Shown: positions 15,406 through 23,886 of the stretch, in pieces | Position numbering within the stretch: the stretch's first letter is position 1 | How the letters are laid out: each line of letters starts with the position of its first letter | DNA from: Paenibacillus turpanensis | Lineage (GTDB): Bacteria > Bacillota > Bacilli > Paenibacillales > YIM-B00363 | Reading direction: 5' to 3' | Assembly: GCF_011421635.1 (NCBI RefSeq) | Contig: NZ_WTLI01000011.1 | Span: forward strand, 62,001 to 126,000 | DNA length: 64,000 nt | Position numbers and translations under genes: made by a program | The notes under the pieces: model-generated | What the model was told of the DNA's origin: nothing | Database searches by the model: none | Seen by the model: only the letters and a program-made list of their open reading frames with translations

Positions 15406-16077
15406 TTGGCAAGAAAAGAAGAAGCATATGATCCGGCTTTGGTTCAGCAATATATGGATTCTTTATACATAAAGGATGCGGAGCTTGAACGAATAAAGGC
15501 ATCGATCCGTGAAAACAGTATGCCCGAAATATCAGTTGAGGATAGTTATGGGAAGCTGCTGTCTTTGCTGGTCAAAATATCGGGGGCCAAGAAGCTTCTC
15601 GAAATCGGTGCGTTGGGCGGTTACAGCGGATTATGCCTACTGCGGGGTCTGGAGGGGGAAGGAAGTCTAACCTCTCTCGAGCTTAAACAGGAATTTGCCG
15701 ATGTGGCTCATGCGAACCTGAAGCAGGCTGGGTTCAAAGGACGTGTTGAATATCGCATTGGCGAAGCATTGACTACCCTTCAGGAGCTGGAGAACGAGGG
15801 GAGGACCTTTGATTTCTTTTTTATCGATGCGGATAAAGGGAATTACCCCAACTACCTGGAATGGGCGATCCGTCTAGCGAATCCGGGAGCAGTTATAGTG
15901 GGAGACAATCTTGTCATGAGGGGACGCATATTTAAAGCCGAGTCCACCTCCCCTTCCGTGCAAGCAATGAAACGCTTTAACGAAATGATGGCGGCGGATT
16001 CTCGGCTTGAAGGCGTGCTGCTCCCAGCTTATGACGGATTGGCAATCGCCAGAGTTAAGACGAAGTCGAACGATTGA
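15406..16077 (+). CDS. Class I SAM-dependent O-methyltransferase (caffeoyl-CoA OMT-like)
   Basis: A 223-aa cytoplasmic enzyme of the OMT_3 family. SAM-binding motif I is LLEIGALGGYSG, followed by LTSLELKQEF, and the metal/substrate region is FDFFFIDADKGNYPNYLEW and VIVGDNLVMRG, typical of metal-dependent O-methyltransferases such as YrrM/TrmR. The substrate cannot be told apart from sequence (catechol-like small molecule or tRNA 5-hydroxyuridine). It starts with TTG, ten bases after AGGAG. Its last 23 bases overlap the 3' end of the convergent MFS gene. Confidence 0.88.
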   Translation: MARKEEAYDPALVQQYMDSLYIKDAELERIKASIRENSMPEISVEDSYGKLLSLLVKISGAKKLLEIGALGGYSGLCLLRGLEGEGSLTSLELKQEFADVAHANLKQAGFKGRVEYRIGEALTTLQELENEGRTFDFFFIDADKGNYPNYLEWAIRLANPGAVIVGDNLVMRGRIFKAESTSPSVQAMKRFNEMMAADSRLEGVLLPAYDGLAIARVKTKSND

Positions 16078-17263
16078 CCCCGCGCTCTCGCAGCTGGACG
16101 TAAGCCCAAGCTGCGCCGCAGAGCAATATTCCGGTAGCCATAACGAAAACCCCCTGTATGGTGATTAAGCCGGACACGGCTCCTCCGATTGTGGGGCCAA
16201 GCATATTGCCAAGGCTAAGGGACGAGCTGCCGAAGCCGTAGGCCCGGCTTTCCATGCCGTCAGGCGTAAATTTGCGGATCAGCGAGTTTACGGTAGGGAT
16301 CATCCCGCCAATGAAAAGTCCGAGAATAAAGCGGACGGTTAACAATTGGCCAACGTTGGTTACAAAGGCTTGCGGGAGGGTGGCGATTGCTGCACCGATC
16401 AGCGATACGATTAATATCTTTTCTCCCCCAATCCGGTCCGAAAGCTTTCCCAGCAGCGGAGAAGCGATCATATTGGAAAACCCGGTAACCGAACCGACCA
16501 GCCCTGAGAATAAGGCAAGCCGCTCCTCGCCGTGAATTTGCTGCACGAACAGCGGCATCAGCGGCATGGAGCTCATCATTGAAAATTGAATAATAAAGGT
16601 GGTAGCCAATAAGACAGGGATTTGTCTGATTTTCGCCAGCTTCCGAAAGCCCTCTGCAACGCTGATGGAGGGCTTTTTTGCTGCTTCCTTCTTATCGAAT
16701 TTATCTTTGACGGTTAAGAGCGCGAGCAGGGAGGAGGTAAACAGCAGTCCTCCGGTAATATAAAAGATCGGCCGAAAGCCGCTAATTTCCGCCAAGACCC
16801 CGCCGATGACCGGACCAAGAATCGTTCCGGCCACCATCCCCGACTGCAGCGTGCCCATCGCGAAGCCCATCCGTTCTTTCGGCGCGGAGGCTGACATTAA
16901 GGCCACAGCCGCTGGAACGAAGCCGGAGATCGTCCCGTTCAGGACGCGGAGCAGCAGCAGCTGCCACGGATTGACGGCGAAGCCCATCAGCGTCATGACG
17001 GCCGCCATACCGAAGCCGGATCGCAGCAGCATTACTTTTCGGCCGTAGCGGTCGGCGACCTTGCCCCAGAACGGCTGAAATAGAAACGCCGTAATAAAAT
17101 TGCCGGCAAAAATAACTCCCGCCCATACCGCCACCTCATGGGGATCCGTAACTCCCATTTCTTGAATATAAAGAGGCAAAAAAGGGACGATCATCGTCAT
17201 CCCCGACATAACAAAAAATTGTCCGAACCACAAAACGGCCAAGTTTATTTTCCATCGCTCCAT
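16055..17263 (-). CDS. MFS multidrug-type efflux transporter (DHA1 family)
   Basis: A 402-aa protein with twelve predicted membrane segments. The loop 2-3 signature reads GKVADRYGRKVMLL, the repeat in the second half is GKLSDRIGGEKILI, and motif C-like GTILGPVIGGVLAE is typical of drug:H+ antiporters. The family (MdtG/YttB/Bmr-like) exports hydrophobic drugs; the substrate is unknown. ATG 17263 is chosen (GGAG nine bases upstream); a TTG 24 bases earlier lacks a ribosome site. The 3' end overlaps the O-methyltransferase gene by 23 bases on the opposite strand. Confidence 0.88.
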   Translation of the reverse strand: MERWKINLAVLWFGQFFVMSGMTMIVPFLPLYIQEMGVTDPHEVAVWAGVIFAGNFITAFLFQPFWGKVADRYGRKVMLLRSGFGMAAVMTLMGFAVNPWQLLLLRVLNGTISGFVPAAVALMSASAPKERMGFAMGTLQSGMVAGTILGPVIGGVLAEISGFRPIFYITGGLLFTSSLLALLTVKDKFDKKEAAKKPSISVAEGFRKLAKIRQIPVLLATTFIIQFSMMSSMPLMPLFVQQIHGEERLALFSGLVGSVTGFSNMIASPLLGKLSDRIGGEKILIVSLIGAAIATLPQAFVTNVGQLLTVRFILGLFIGGMIPTVNSLIRKFTPDGMESRAYGFGSSSLSLGNMLGPTIGGAVSGLITIQGVFVMATGILLCGAAWAYVQLRERGVNRSTSS

Positions 17264-17379
17264 CGTTGTCTGCTCCGTTCTGTCCAAGAAAATTGTAATG
17301 ATTTCCTATAAGTATGCATAAAAACTTCCGTTTTGGCAAAAGGTACCTAATAGAATGTTTATGAAGGAGTGTGAAGGAA

Positions 17380-18948
17380 TTGCCATTCGGAGCTCATGAA
17401 TCGATGGAAGTTCACGAAGTATTAACGGAAAAGATTAATATGATTGATCACTTTGCAATGTACGCTCAGCAGGCGCAAAGCAGCGAGCTGATGACGATGC
17501 TGGAAAATCATTTGCAGGAGACGATTCATTCTTACGACGAACTTGTAAGCTATACTCACGATTATAATCAAGCAGTGCCTGTACCGACGAATGCGGGGAT
17601 GCCTGCAGCGGATTACGAAAGTATCCGTTATGCGCTGCGTCAGCCGGCGCCGGTTGGTCCTCAAGCCGGAGGAACGCTCGATGACCGGCAAATTGCAACG
17701 GCCGTTCTGCTGGCTCATAAAAACTCGGCGAAGAACCATATCACGGCCGCATTAGAATGTGCGGACCCGAATATTCGCCAAATGCTTCTTAATGGTGCGG
17801 TGATTTGCACAAATTTTGCTTATGAAATATTCCTTTATATGAATCGTGAGGGGATGTATCAGGTTCCTACGATGCGCGACCATACGGCTAAAACGATGCT
17901 GCATGCATTCCAGCCTTCTCAGCCGCAAATGGCGGAACAGCCATATCTGGAAGGAAGCAGCGGACAAGAGAATTATTACGGCTCAGCTGCCCAAAGCCAA
18001 ACTGGGGGTTATGAGACTGCGAGATACAACGAGATGTCCGCTCAGACGATGCGCCAAGGAGGCGCCTCGTCGGCAGGATACGGTGGTGCCGGGACAAGCT
18101 ATAATCCAAACAGCGGGTTGAGTTATCAGAGCAATTCATCTTATACCGGATCCAATGCAGCAGGCAGCTATGCCGGCTCGTCTTATCCAAATCAAAGCGG
18201 TTATATCGGCACTTCCGCTTATGGCAATCCGGAAAATAACGGGTATATGAACGCTAATCAAACGGGGTATGCTGGAGGACGAAGCCAAAACTACAACGTA
18301 AACACGGGCTTTGCAAATAACCGAGAGTTTTCTGCCGGTCAGGGCTATGCCAGCACAGCAAATGCAGTCTATGGCGCAAGCGGTGCAAGCTCGTCCAACG
18401 TGTCGGGCGGAATGGGTGAAAACAGCATGAGCTACATGCAGAATCCTTATTACGCCAGCAATGCAAACCAGATGAATACCAGCATGAAAATGGGCTCACC
18501 TTACGGAGGCATGAACCCAATGAATACAAGCTACAGCGGCATGAATTCAATGAACCCAAATGCAGCAAATCGTCAAGCTTATGCGAATCCGCAAGCCGGT
18601 TATCAAGCACAGGGCGGCTATGAGCAATCGCAAAGTCATGCTCCGTTCCCGGCGGAAGCGGGTGCGCCCGAAAATCTGCTACTGGCCGAGCAGCAGGCCG
18701 AGGAGATGAAGGCTAGCACGAAATCTCCGAATCGCGAGGCGGCAGCTCAAGATGGCGGCAAAAAGACGCAAACGGCTTCTTCACGCAGTGCTTCTTCCAC
18801 AGGGGAGAAGGCGGAAACAACCAGCGCAACGAAAACGGGCGCATCGACAACGGCATCTCGCGTTCGCTCCCGTTCCAAGTCGGCTTCGACGGAGCAGGAC
18901 AAGCGTGATAATGTGTTTGCCGGCGGTCCAAGCGGCGTCAACCATTAA
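17380..18948 (+). CDS. CotF-like spore coat protein with long low-complexity tail
   Basis: About 522 aa. Residues 1-170 are a CotF/coat ferritin-like four-helix domain: FGAHESMEVHEVLTEKINMI, then LDDRQIATAVLLAHKNSAKNHITAALECADPNIRQMLLNG and ICTNFAYEIFLYMNREGMY. Residues about 175-420 are almost entirely N, G, S, Y, Q, A and M with irregular short repeats (GMNPMNTSYSGMNSMNPN), and the end is Ser/Thr/Lys-rich. CotF domains sit in the spore coat; the tail looks disordered or aggregation-prone. TTG 17380 is preferred (AAGGAG ten bases upstream; family proteins begin near FGAHE). GTG 17371 is too close to that site. Confidence 0.85.
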   Translation: MPFGAHESMEVHEVLTEKINMIDHFAMYAQQAQSSELMTMLENHLQETIHSYDELVSYTHDYNQAVPVPTNAGMPAADYESIRYALRQPAPVGPQAGGTLDDRQIATAVLLAHKNSAKNHITAALECADPNIRQMLLNGAVICTNFAYEIFLYMNREGMYQVPTMRDHTAKTMLHAFQPSQPQMAEQPYLEGSSGQENYYGSAAQSQTGGYETARYNEMSAQTMRQGGASSAGYGGAGTSYNPNSGLSYQSNSSYTGSNAAGSYAGSSYPNQSGYIGTSAYGNPENNGYMNANQTGYAGGRSQNYNVNTGFANNREFSAGQGYASTANAVYGASGASSSNVSGGMGENSMSYMQNPYYASNANQMNTSMKMGSPYGGMNPMNTSYSGMNSMNPNAANRQAYANPQAGYQAQGGYEQSQSHAPFPAEAGAPENLLLAEQQAEEMKASTKSPNREAAAQDGGKKTQTASSRSASSTGEKAETTSATKTGASTTASRVRSRSKSASTEQDKRDNVFAGGPSGVNH

Positions 18949-18959
18949 ATAAAAGATCA

Positions 18960-18992
18960 GCCAGCGGCGATGCAAAAACCGCTGGCTTTTTT
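18960..18992 (+). terminator. Terminator after the coat gene
   Basis: GCCAGCGG and CCGCTGGC around an 11-nt loop, followed by TTTTTT. Confidence 0.92.
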
Positions 18993-19055
18993 CATTTTGT
19001 CACGGGTTTGAATCCGCTTCTTCACAGAAACCACCAAGACACGAGCAGTAACCGA

Positions 19056-19064
19056 TGCTATAAT
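19056..19064 (+). promoter_or_regulatory. Extended -10 promoter immediately before capA-like ATG
   Basis: TGCTATAAT (extended -10) ends six bases before the ATG at 19071, which places the expected transcription start at or next to the A of the ATG. No good -35 is seen. Confidence 0.5.
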
Positions 19065-19070
19065 ATCGAT

Positions 19071-20294
19071 ATGGAAAATTCTCGCAAGCAGTCCTTTGAA
19101 GCCCGGAAAAAGAAGCTTCGGAAACAACGGTTGCGCAGATTTCGGCTAATAGGCGCCTGCCTTCTTGTCCTTATTATTGTTGGGACCGGAGTTTACTTTT
19201 TTAACAGTCAAATGAAGTCGCCGGAAACCGTTTCGGAACGCTCTAGGGAAACGGGAACCGCCAAGGAAGCGGAGGAATCGGGAGAGCGGAACTCAGGCTC
19301 GGATGGGGTGTCTGAGCTTCCTGATCATGGAGATCGGGTCAGACTTGCCTTTGTTGGAGATATGATGTTCGCAGATAAGGCCGGGGAAATGCTGGAGCAG
19401 CACGGTTACGATTATCCGTATATCCATGTCGGTCGTTTATTGAAAGATGCGGACATCACCGCTGGAAACTTGGAAACCCCGATAACGGAAATTGGGGAGC
19501 CTGCGGAAAAGAAACAGTATTCCTATCGATCTTCCCCGAAAGCAATTCCTCCTTTAGCCGATTCGGGCATGGATGTTTTGAATTTGGCGAACAACCACGC
19601 CATGGACTACGGAACGGCGGGTCTTCTAGATACGATAAAGCGCTTGCGTAAGGCTGGCCTTCATACGGTAGGAGCAGGAAAAAACGCGGACGAAGCGTAC
19701 CGGGCGGCAATCTTAGAAGCCAACGGAATTAAGGTTGCGTACGTCGGCTTCAGCAGAGTCATCCCTAAGATTGATTTTTATGCTACGAAGACAAGAGCGG
19801 GTATGGCTGAAACTTACAGTAAGGACAAGGCTGTTTCGGCAATTAAGCAGGCGGGAAAGCTGGCTGACCTTGTGATCGTCATCGTACACTGGGGAGAGGA
19901 GCGTAAAGAAACTCCTGTCGTTTATCAACGGGAATTAGCAAGAGCTTATATTGATGCCGGGGCGGATCTAGTAGTAGGCAGCCATCCGCATGTGCTGCAG
20001 GGCTTTGAGGTATACAAAGGCAAATGGATAGCGTACAGCCTCGGTAATTTTATTTTCACGATAAATCCTAATAAGCTCACATGGAATTCTGGCATTTTGC
20101 AAGCGGACTGCGGCAAAAGCGGCGGCTGCTCGCTTTCGTTCGTTCCGGCTATAACGAAGCTGGCTCAGCCTGTTCTTTTGGAAGGCGAAGAAAAACAGGC
20201 TCTTTATCGAAAGCTTACCGGCTTATCTATAAATGCAGAATTAGATAAGGAGGGGCGAATTCGGGAACGCAAGCAGCAAGCAAGTAAAGATTGA
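19071..20294 (+). CDS. CapA-family protein (metallophosphatase fold, membrane anchored)
   Basis: A 407-aa protein. A basic N-terminus (KKKLRKQRLRRFR) and one membrane segment (about 25-44) put the main domain outside. The domain carries the CapA/PGA_cap motifs FVGDMMFADKAGE, GNLETPIT, NLANNHAMDYG, VHWGEE and GSHPHVLQGFE, the metal-ligand pattern of the calcineurin-like fold. The family is named after the capsule gene capA for poly-gamma-glutamate, but solitary members like this one have other or unknown roles. The ATG has no Shine-Dalgarno and follows a TATAAT by six bases, so the mRNA may be leaderless. Confidence 0.85.
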   Translation: MENSRKQSFEARKKKLRKQRLRRFRLIGACLLVLIIVGTGVYFFNSQMKSPETVSERSRETGTAKEAEESGERNSGSDGVSELPDHGDRVRLAFVGDMMFADKAGEMLEQHGYDYPYIHVGRLLKDADITAGNLETPITEIGEPAEKKQYSYRSSPKAIPPLADSGMDVLNLANNHAMDYGTAGLLDTIKRLRKAGLHTVGAGKNADEAYRAAILEANGIKVAYVGFSRVIPKIDFYATKTRAGMAETYSKDKAVSAIKQAGKLADLVIVIVHWGEERKETPVVYQRELARAYIDAGADLVVGSHPHVLQGFEVYKGKWIAYSLGNFIFTINPNKLTWNSGILQADCGKSGGCSLSFVPAITKLAQPVLLEGEEKQALYRKLTGLSINAELDKEGRIRERKQQASKD

Positions 20295-20320
20295 TTTCAC
20301 AAAGACGGGATGGATACAGT

Positions 20321-20950
20321 ATGAGCCAACAAGTGAGAAATGTATTTTGCGTAGGAAGAAACTATAAGCTGCATGCGGAGGAGCTCGGAAATGACATACC
20401 GACCGAGCCGATGATTTTTTCGAAGCCGACGCACGCGTTGGTCCCTATGAACGGGGGAACTGTCCAGCTTCCAGCGGGTGTAGGAGGAATTCACTACGAA
20501 GCGGAGGTTGTGATTCGAATTGGCAAACGGTACGAAGCAGGCGCTTCTGCAAACGATGTGATCGATGCCATTGCGCTTGGAATCGACTTTACGCTGCGGG
20601 ATGTGCAGAGCGAGCTGAAGAAGCAGGGATATCCGTGGCTTGCCGCCAAAGGATTCCGGAATTCTGCGCCGATTACGGCATTTCATCCGTTTCCGGGTCT
20701 GGAAACGCTGCAGAGCAGCACCTTTTCGCTGTTGAAAAATGGCGAGGCAGTGCAGCTGGGTGATACCTCTCTGATGATCTTTCCGTTTCAACGGATCGTG
20801 GAGCACGTTGGCGGCATCTACGGTCTGGATGAGGGGGATATCATTTACACCGGAACACCGGCTGGAGTTGGAGCTACAGAGGACGGGGATCATTTCGAAA
20901 TCCGATTCGGTGAGGAAGCCTGGGGGACATGTACGGCGCGAATTGGATAA
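20321..20950 (+). CDS. Fumarylacetoacetate hydrolase (FAH) family protein
   Basis: A 209-aa enzyme of the FAH superfamily (YisK/acylpyruvase type), which hydrolyses or decarboxylates oxo-acids using a divalent metal. Metal-site motifs are seen in IHYEAEVVIRIG (the ExE ligands), GIDFTLRDVQ and GDIIYTGTPAGVG; NVFCVGRNYKLHAEELG and EPMIFSKPTHAL are typical N-terminal sequences. B. subtilis YisK is an oxaloacetate decarboxylase that also affects cell shape; the substrate here is not known. ATG 20321 is preferred over an in-frame TTG at 20291. It follows the capA-like gene by 26 bases and may share its transcript. Confidence 0.88.
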   Translation: MSQQVRNVFCVGRNYKLHAEELGNDIPTEPMIFSKPTHALVPMNGGTVQLPAGVGGIHYEAEVVIRIGKRYEAGASANDVIDAIALGIDFTLRDVQSELKKQGYPWLAAKGFRNSAPITAFHPFPGLETLQSSTFSLLKNGEAVQLGDTSLMIFPFQRIVEHVGGIYGLDEGDIIYTGTPAGVGATEDGDHFEIRFGEEAWGTCTARIG

Positions 20951-20966
20951 GCACTAATCCAAATGC

Positions 20967-21009
20967 AAAAAGGCCGAGGGAGCAATCATGCTTCCTGAGG
21001 CCTTTTTTT
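20967..21009. terminator. Terminator between FAH and HD-GYP genes
   Basis: AAAAGGCC and GGCCTTTT with an inner GGGAGC/GCTTCC-like pairing, followed by a run of T. It lies between convergent genes. Confidence 0.85.
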
Positions 21010-22186
21010 ATTCGGTATGCATTTTGTCCTGATATTGATCACGGATTTGAATGATTTCGGGCAAACAATCCATGAAAGCATCTACGACCTCCGGGTCGAA
21101 ATGCTGTTCCCGTTCTTCTTGAAACAATTGCAAGATCCGGTCGAGCTCCCATGCCTTTTTGTAAACACGATCGCTCGCCAGTGCATCGAATACATCGGCA
21201 ATTGCCGTAATCCGGCCAAAAATATGAATTTCTGTGCCTTGAAGCCCGAGCGGGTACCCTTTGCCGTTCCATTTTTCATGATGCTCGTATGCCACAATCG
21301 CTGCGGTTTTGAGAATGCGCCGGCTGGAGTTTTTTAATAAACCGTAGCCGATGGTTGTATGTGTTTTCATGATATCGAATTCTTCGTCGGTTAGCTTACC
21401 GGGCTTCTTCAGGATCGAATCCGGAATGGCAACCTTTCCGATATCGTGCATCGGCGATGCGATTTTTAACAGCTCGCATTCTTCATCGGGAATACCGAGT
21501 CTCTTGGCGATCAAATAGGAGTATTCAGCAACCCGTTTAACATGGTTCCCCGTTTCCTTGCTTCGGCTTTCGCCGATTTCACCCATCGTATAAATGATTT
21601 CCTTCTGAGTCTCTTCAATTTCCTGATGCAGCATAACCGACTCAAGCGATTTTCCCGCATAAGATGCAGCCAGCTCCAGGTATTGCAGATCCTGAGGCGA
21701 GAACACTTGAGCATCCGTCAGCTTATTTATGGCCTGATAAGCACCAATCGTAACTCCCTCATTATTTCGAAAAGGTACGACCAGCATCGCCTTGGTGCGA
21801 TATCCGGTCCGCTGGTCAACGGCAACAGCCCCTTTGTCCAGCATTTCGCGGAATTCTGCATTCGTATAGGCATTATCTATGAAAACGGGCATTCCCGTTT
21901 GAACGGCGTGTCCGACCAATCCGGCATTTTTGGGAATACGGATGCCTTCTACCCCATGAGCTACCGTTGTGTACAGCTCGTCGGTCGCGGGATCGATGAG
22001 CCAAACCGAGCAGCGGTCGGATAATATCATATCCCGGCCCATGTTCGCCATATGTTTAAGTACGCGGGTAAGCGATCGTTCATTGGCGATCTTCGCGGTG
22101 TACTCGAATATGACTTTTAGCATTTGCTCAGGGGTTAAATCTTCTTTGCGCTGTTGCTCATGCTCCATGCTGTTTTCATTGCGCAC
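21008..22186 (-). CDS. GAF-HD-GYP protein, probable c-di-GMP phosphodiesterase
   Basis: A 392-aa cytoplasmic protein. Residues about 25-190 are a GAF sensory domain (SVWLIDPATDELYTTVAHG, KAMLVVPFRN). Residues about 200-385 are an HD-GYP domain with intact metal ligands: GNHVKRVAEYS, ASPMHDIGKVAIPD (HD at 247-248), HHEKWNGKGYPLGL (HHE 302-304, GYP 310-312) and ADVFDALASDRVYKKAW. HD-GYP enzymes linearise c-di-GMP, often to GMP, and some act on cGAMP. GTG 22186 has AGGGAG eight bases upstream; a hairpin ACGGGC-TTT-GCCCGT (22203-22217) sits just before that site. The GAF ligand is unknown. Confidence 0.9.
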   Translation of the reverse strand: MRNENSMEHEQQRKEDLTPEQMLKVIFEYTAKIANERSLTRVLKHMANMGRDMILSDRCSVWLIDPATDELYTTVAHGVEGIRIPKNAGLVGHAVQTGMPVFIDNAYTNAEFREMLDKGAVAVDQRTGYRTKAMLVVPFRNNEGVTIGAYQAINKLTDAQVFSPQDLQYLELAASYAGKSLESVMLHQEIEETQKEIIYTMGEIGESRSKETGNHVKRVAEYSYLIAKRLGIPDEECELLKIASPMHDIGKVAIPDSILKKPGKLTDEEFDIMKTHTTIGYGLLKNSSRRILKTAAIVAYEHHEKWNGKGYPLGLQGTEIHIFGRITAIADVFDALASDRVYKKAWELDRILQLFQEEREQHFDPEVVDAFMDCLPEIIQIRDQYQDKMHTE

Positions 22187-22395
22187 GTTGTATTCTCCCT
22201 CATACGGGCAAAGCCCGTTCTTTTGTTACTTCGTCCATGATGTGCATCCCCATTTTACCAAACCTGCGGCCGCCTTCCTACATGTATTTTCGCTGAACAC
22301 CTTCGAATTTTGGACAAGTTATGGAAAAATTTACTAGTAAATTCGTCGAAAATTCGTTATTCTTAAGATAGTGATGAAAGAAGGAGGCTGCCGTC

Positions 22396-22984
22396 ATGTA
22401 TCAGCTGAAGGATCGGGAATTGATATTTGTTTTTACGGGTCCGGACGGCTCCGGGCGAAAATCCCTTGCCGATGCGGTTGGAATGACGCTGGAAATGCGG
22501 AAGGTGCTTTCCTATACGACCCGGGAGCGCAGAGCATTCGAGGTGGAGGGCCAGGATTATCATTTTGTCACCAGGGAACAGTTTTACAAATGGTTAGGAG
22601 CGGGTGAATTTCTTGAGGCGGTCGAAATTGACGGCAACTGGTACGGAATCCTTAAGCAAGGACGTCGAGGAAATGTTCCGAAAAATCGGCTGTATTTATT
22701 TGATTATCAACCACGAGGGTGCGGAAATTTTGAAAACGCTTTACGGGGATAATGTAATTCGTTTGTTCATATATGCGGATCGTGAAACGGTTCGAAAGCG
22801 GCAGCAGGAGCTAGGCTTAGCGGAGGAAGATATCGAGCGGCATATGAGTCATTATGAGGAAGAAATGAGTTACATGCCAAAATGCGAGCATGCCTTTGAA
22901 AATATAGATATCGGGCATACGACGTACGAAATTACGAATGTGCTGGAAGGTTATTTACAGCGCGACTTGGTAGATAAGGATTAA
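22396..22984 (+). pseudogene. Guanylate-kinase-like gene interrupted by a +1 frameshift
   Basis: The first frame (ATG 22396, AAGGAGG eight bases upstream) encodes FTGPDGSGRKSLADAV, SYTTRERRAFEVEGQDYHFV and EFLEAVEIDGNWYGI, the start of a guanylate kinase domain. After CTT near 22651-22653 the kinase sequence continues in the next frame as SKDVEEMFRKIGCIYLIINHEG, then YADRETVRKRQQELG and HAFENIDIGHTTYEITNVLE, ending at 22984. Dropping one base within CCTTAAGC restores about 195 residues. The P-loop is odd (GRKS where GKGT/GKST is usual), so even the intact form may not be a classical Gmk. It is a mutation, a sequencing error or a programmed shift. It is followed by a strong terminator. Confidence 0.8.
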
Positions 22985-22993
22985 ATTCGGTAC

Positions 22994-23034
22994 AATGGGC
23001 ATAACCGCAAGCGGTTAATGTCCATTATTTTTTT
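22994..23034 (+). terminator. Terminator after the guanylate-kinase-like gene
   Basis: AATGGGCATAACCG and CGGTTAATGTCCATT (one mismatch) around a 4-nt loop, followed by ATTTTTTT. Confidence 0.88.
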
Positions 23035-23057
23035 GCAGGATAGGGGTTCGTCACAAC

Positions 23058-23855
23058 ATGGAAGCTCATCATTTTCGTATTATAGATAACTCACAGCTTT
23101 TATGGCCAAGCCCGCTGTATCCGTTCGCCCTGGAAGACGAGCTAATGAAGCAAGCGGAGCCAGGCGGGGATATTATTGTCCATTTCTGGAAAGAGCCTAG
23201 CGGGTTAATTATTGGGCTGCGGGACCGGAAGCTGCCCGATGCACCGGCTGCCATGCAGGAATTGCAGAAGGAAGGAAGACGCGTAGTTGTTCGCCATTCA
23301 GGCGGTGCGGCCGTGCCGTTAGATTCGGGTGTGCTGAATGTAACCTTCATTTTCCCTTCCGCTAAGGGGAATAAATCGGCGTTTGCGGACTACCGCGGCG
23401 ACTTTCAGTTTGTTTCCTCCTTCGTTGCGGAGGCACTAGAGTCCTTTGCGCAGGTCAAGGCAGGAGAAATTGCTGGGTCATACTGTCCCGGCGAATTTGA
23501 CCTGTCCATTGAGGGACGGAAGTTTTGCGGAATTGCCCAAAGAAGAACGCTGCAGGCGAGAGCGGTTCAAGCTTTTTTCGTCGTTGAGGGGAAAGGAGAA
23601 AGCAGAGCACAAGCTGCGAGACGCTTTTATGATCGTGCAGCTCTTGGGGCCGAAGAGGGCCAGTATCCTCAGGTGCTGCCGGAAACCATGGGAAGCTTAT
23701 GTGAGTTAGCTGGGATCGATTCGACGACACAATTCAAAGCTCTTATTGCAGCGCAGCTGGACAAGCTCGGCAATATTACATGGTCTAAGGACGGCACAGA
23801 GCCGCAAGTTATAATGAAGACCGTTGCCGAGCTCGCTGCTAGATACGATCGCTAA
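23058..23855 (+). CDS. lipL: Octanoyl-[GcvH]:protein N-octanoyltransferase
   Basis: A 265-aa member of the lipoate/octanoate transferase family. VVVRHSGGAAVPLDSGVLNVTF is the substrate-binding core, and SYCPGEFDLSIEGRKFCGIAQRR places the catalytic Cys at about residue 143, as in Bacillus LipL (YwfL). LipL moves octanoyl groups from GcvH to the E2 subunits of 2-oxoacid dehydrogenases, after which LipA inserts sulfur. The pyruvate dehydrogenase operon lies under 1 kb downstream and supplies an E2 substrate (PdhC Lys44). The gene has its own terminator upstream, so it is not in the same operon as the kinase-like gene. Confidence 0.88.
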   Translation: MEAHHFRIIDNSQLLWPSPLYPFALEDELMKQAEPGGDIIVHFWKEPSGLIIGLRDRKLPDAPAAMQELQKEGRRVVVRHSGGAAVPLDSGVLNVTFIFPSAKGNKSAFADYRGDFQFVSSFVAEALESFAQVKAGEIAGSYCPGEFDLSIEGRKFCGIAQRRTLQARAVQAFFVVEGKGESRAQAARRFYDRAALGAEEGQYPQVLPETMGSLCELAGIDSTTQFKALIAAQLDKLGNITWSKDGTEPQVIMKTVAELAARYDR

Positions 23856-23886
23856 CTAACGGTGTGTCACTCTCTAGGCGAAGATG

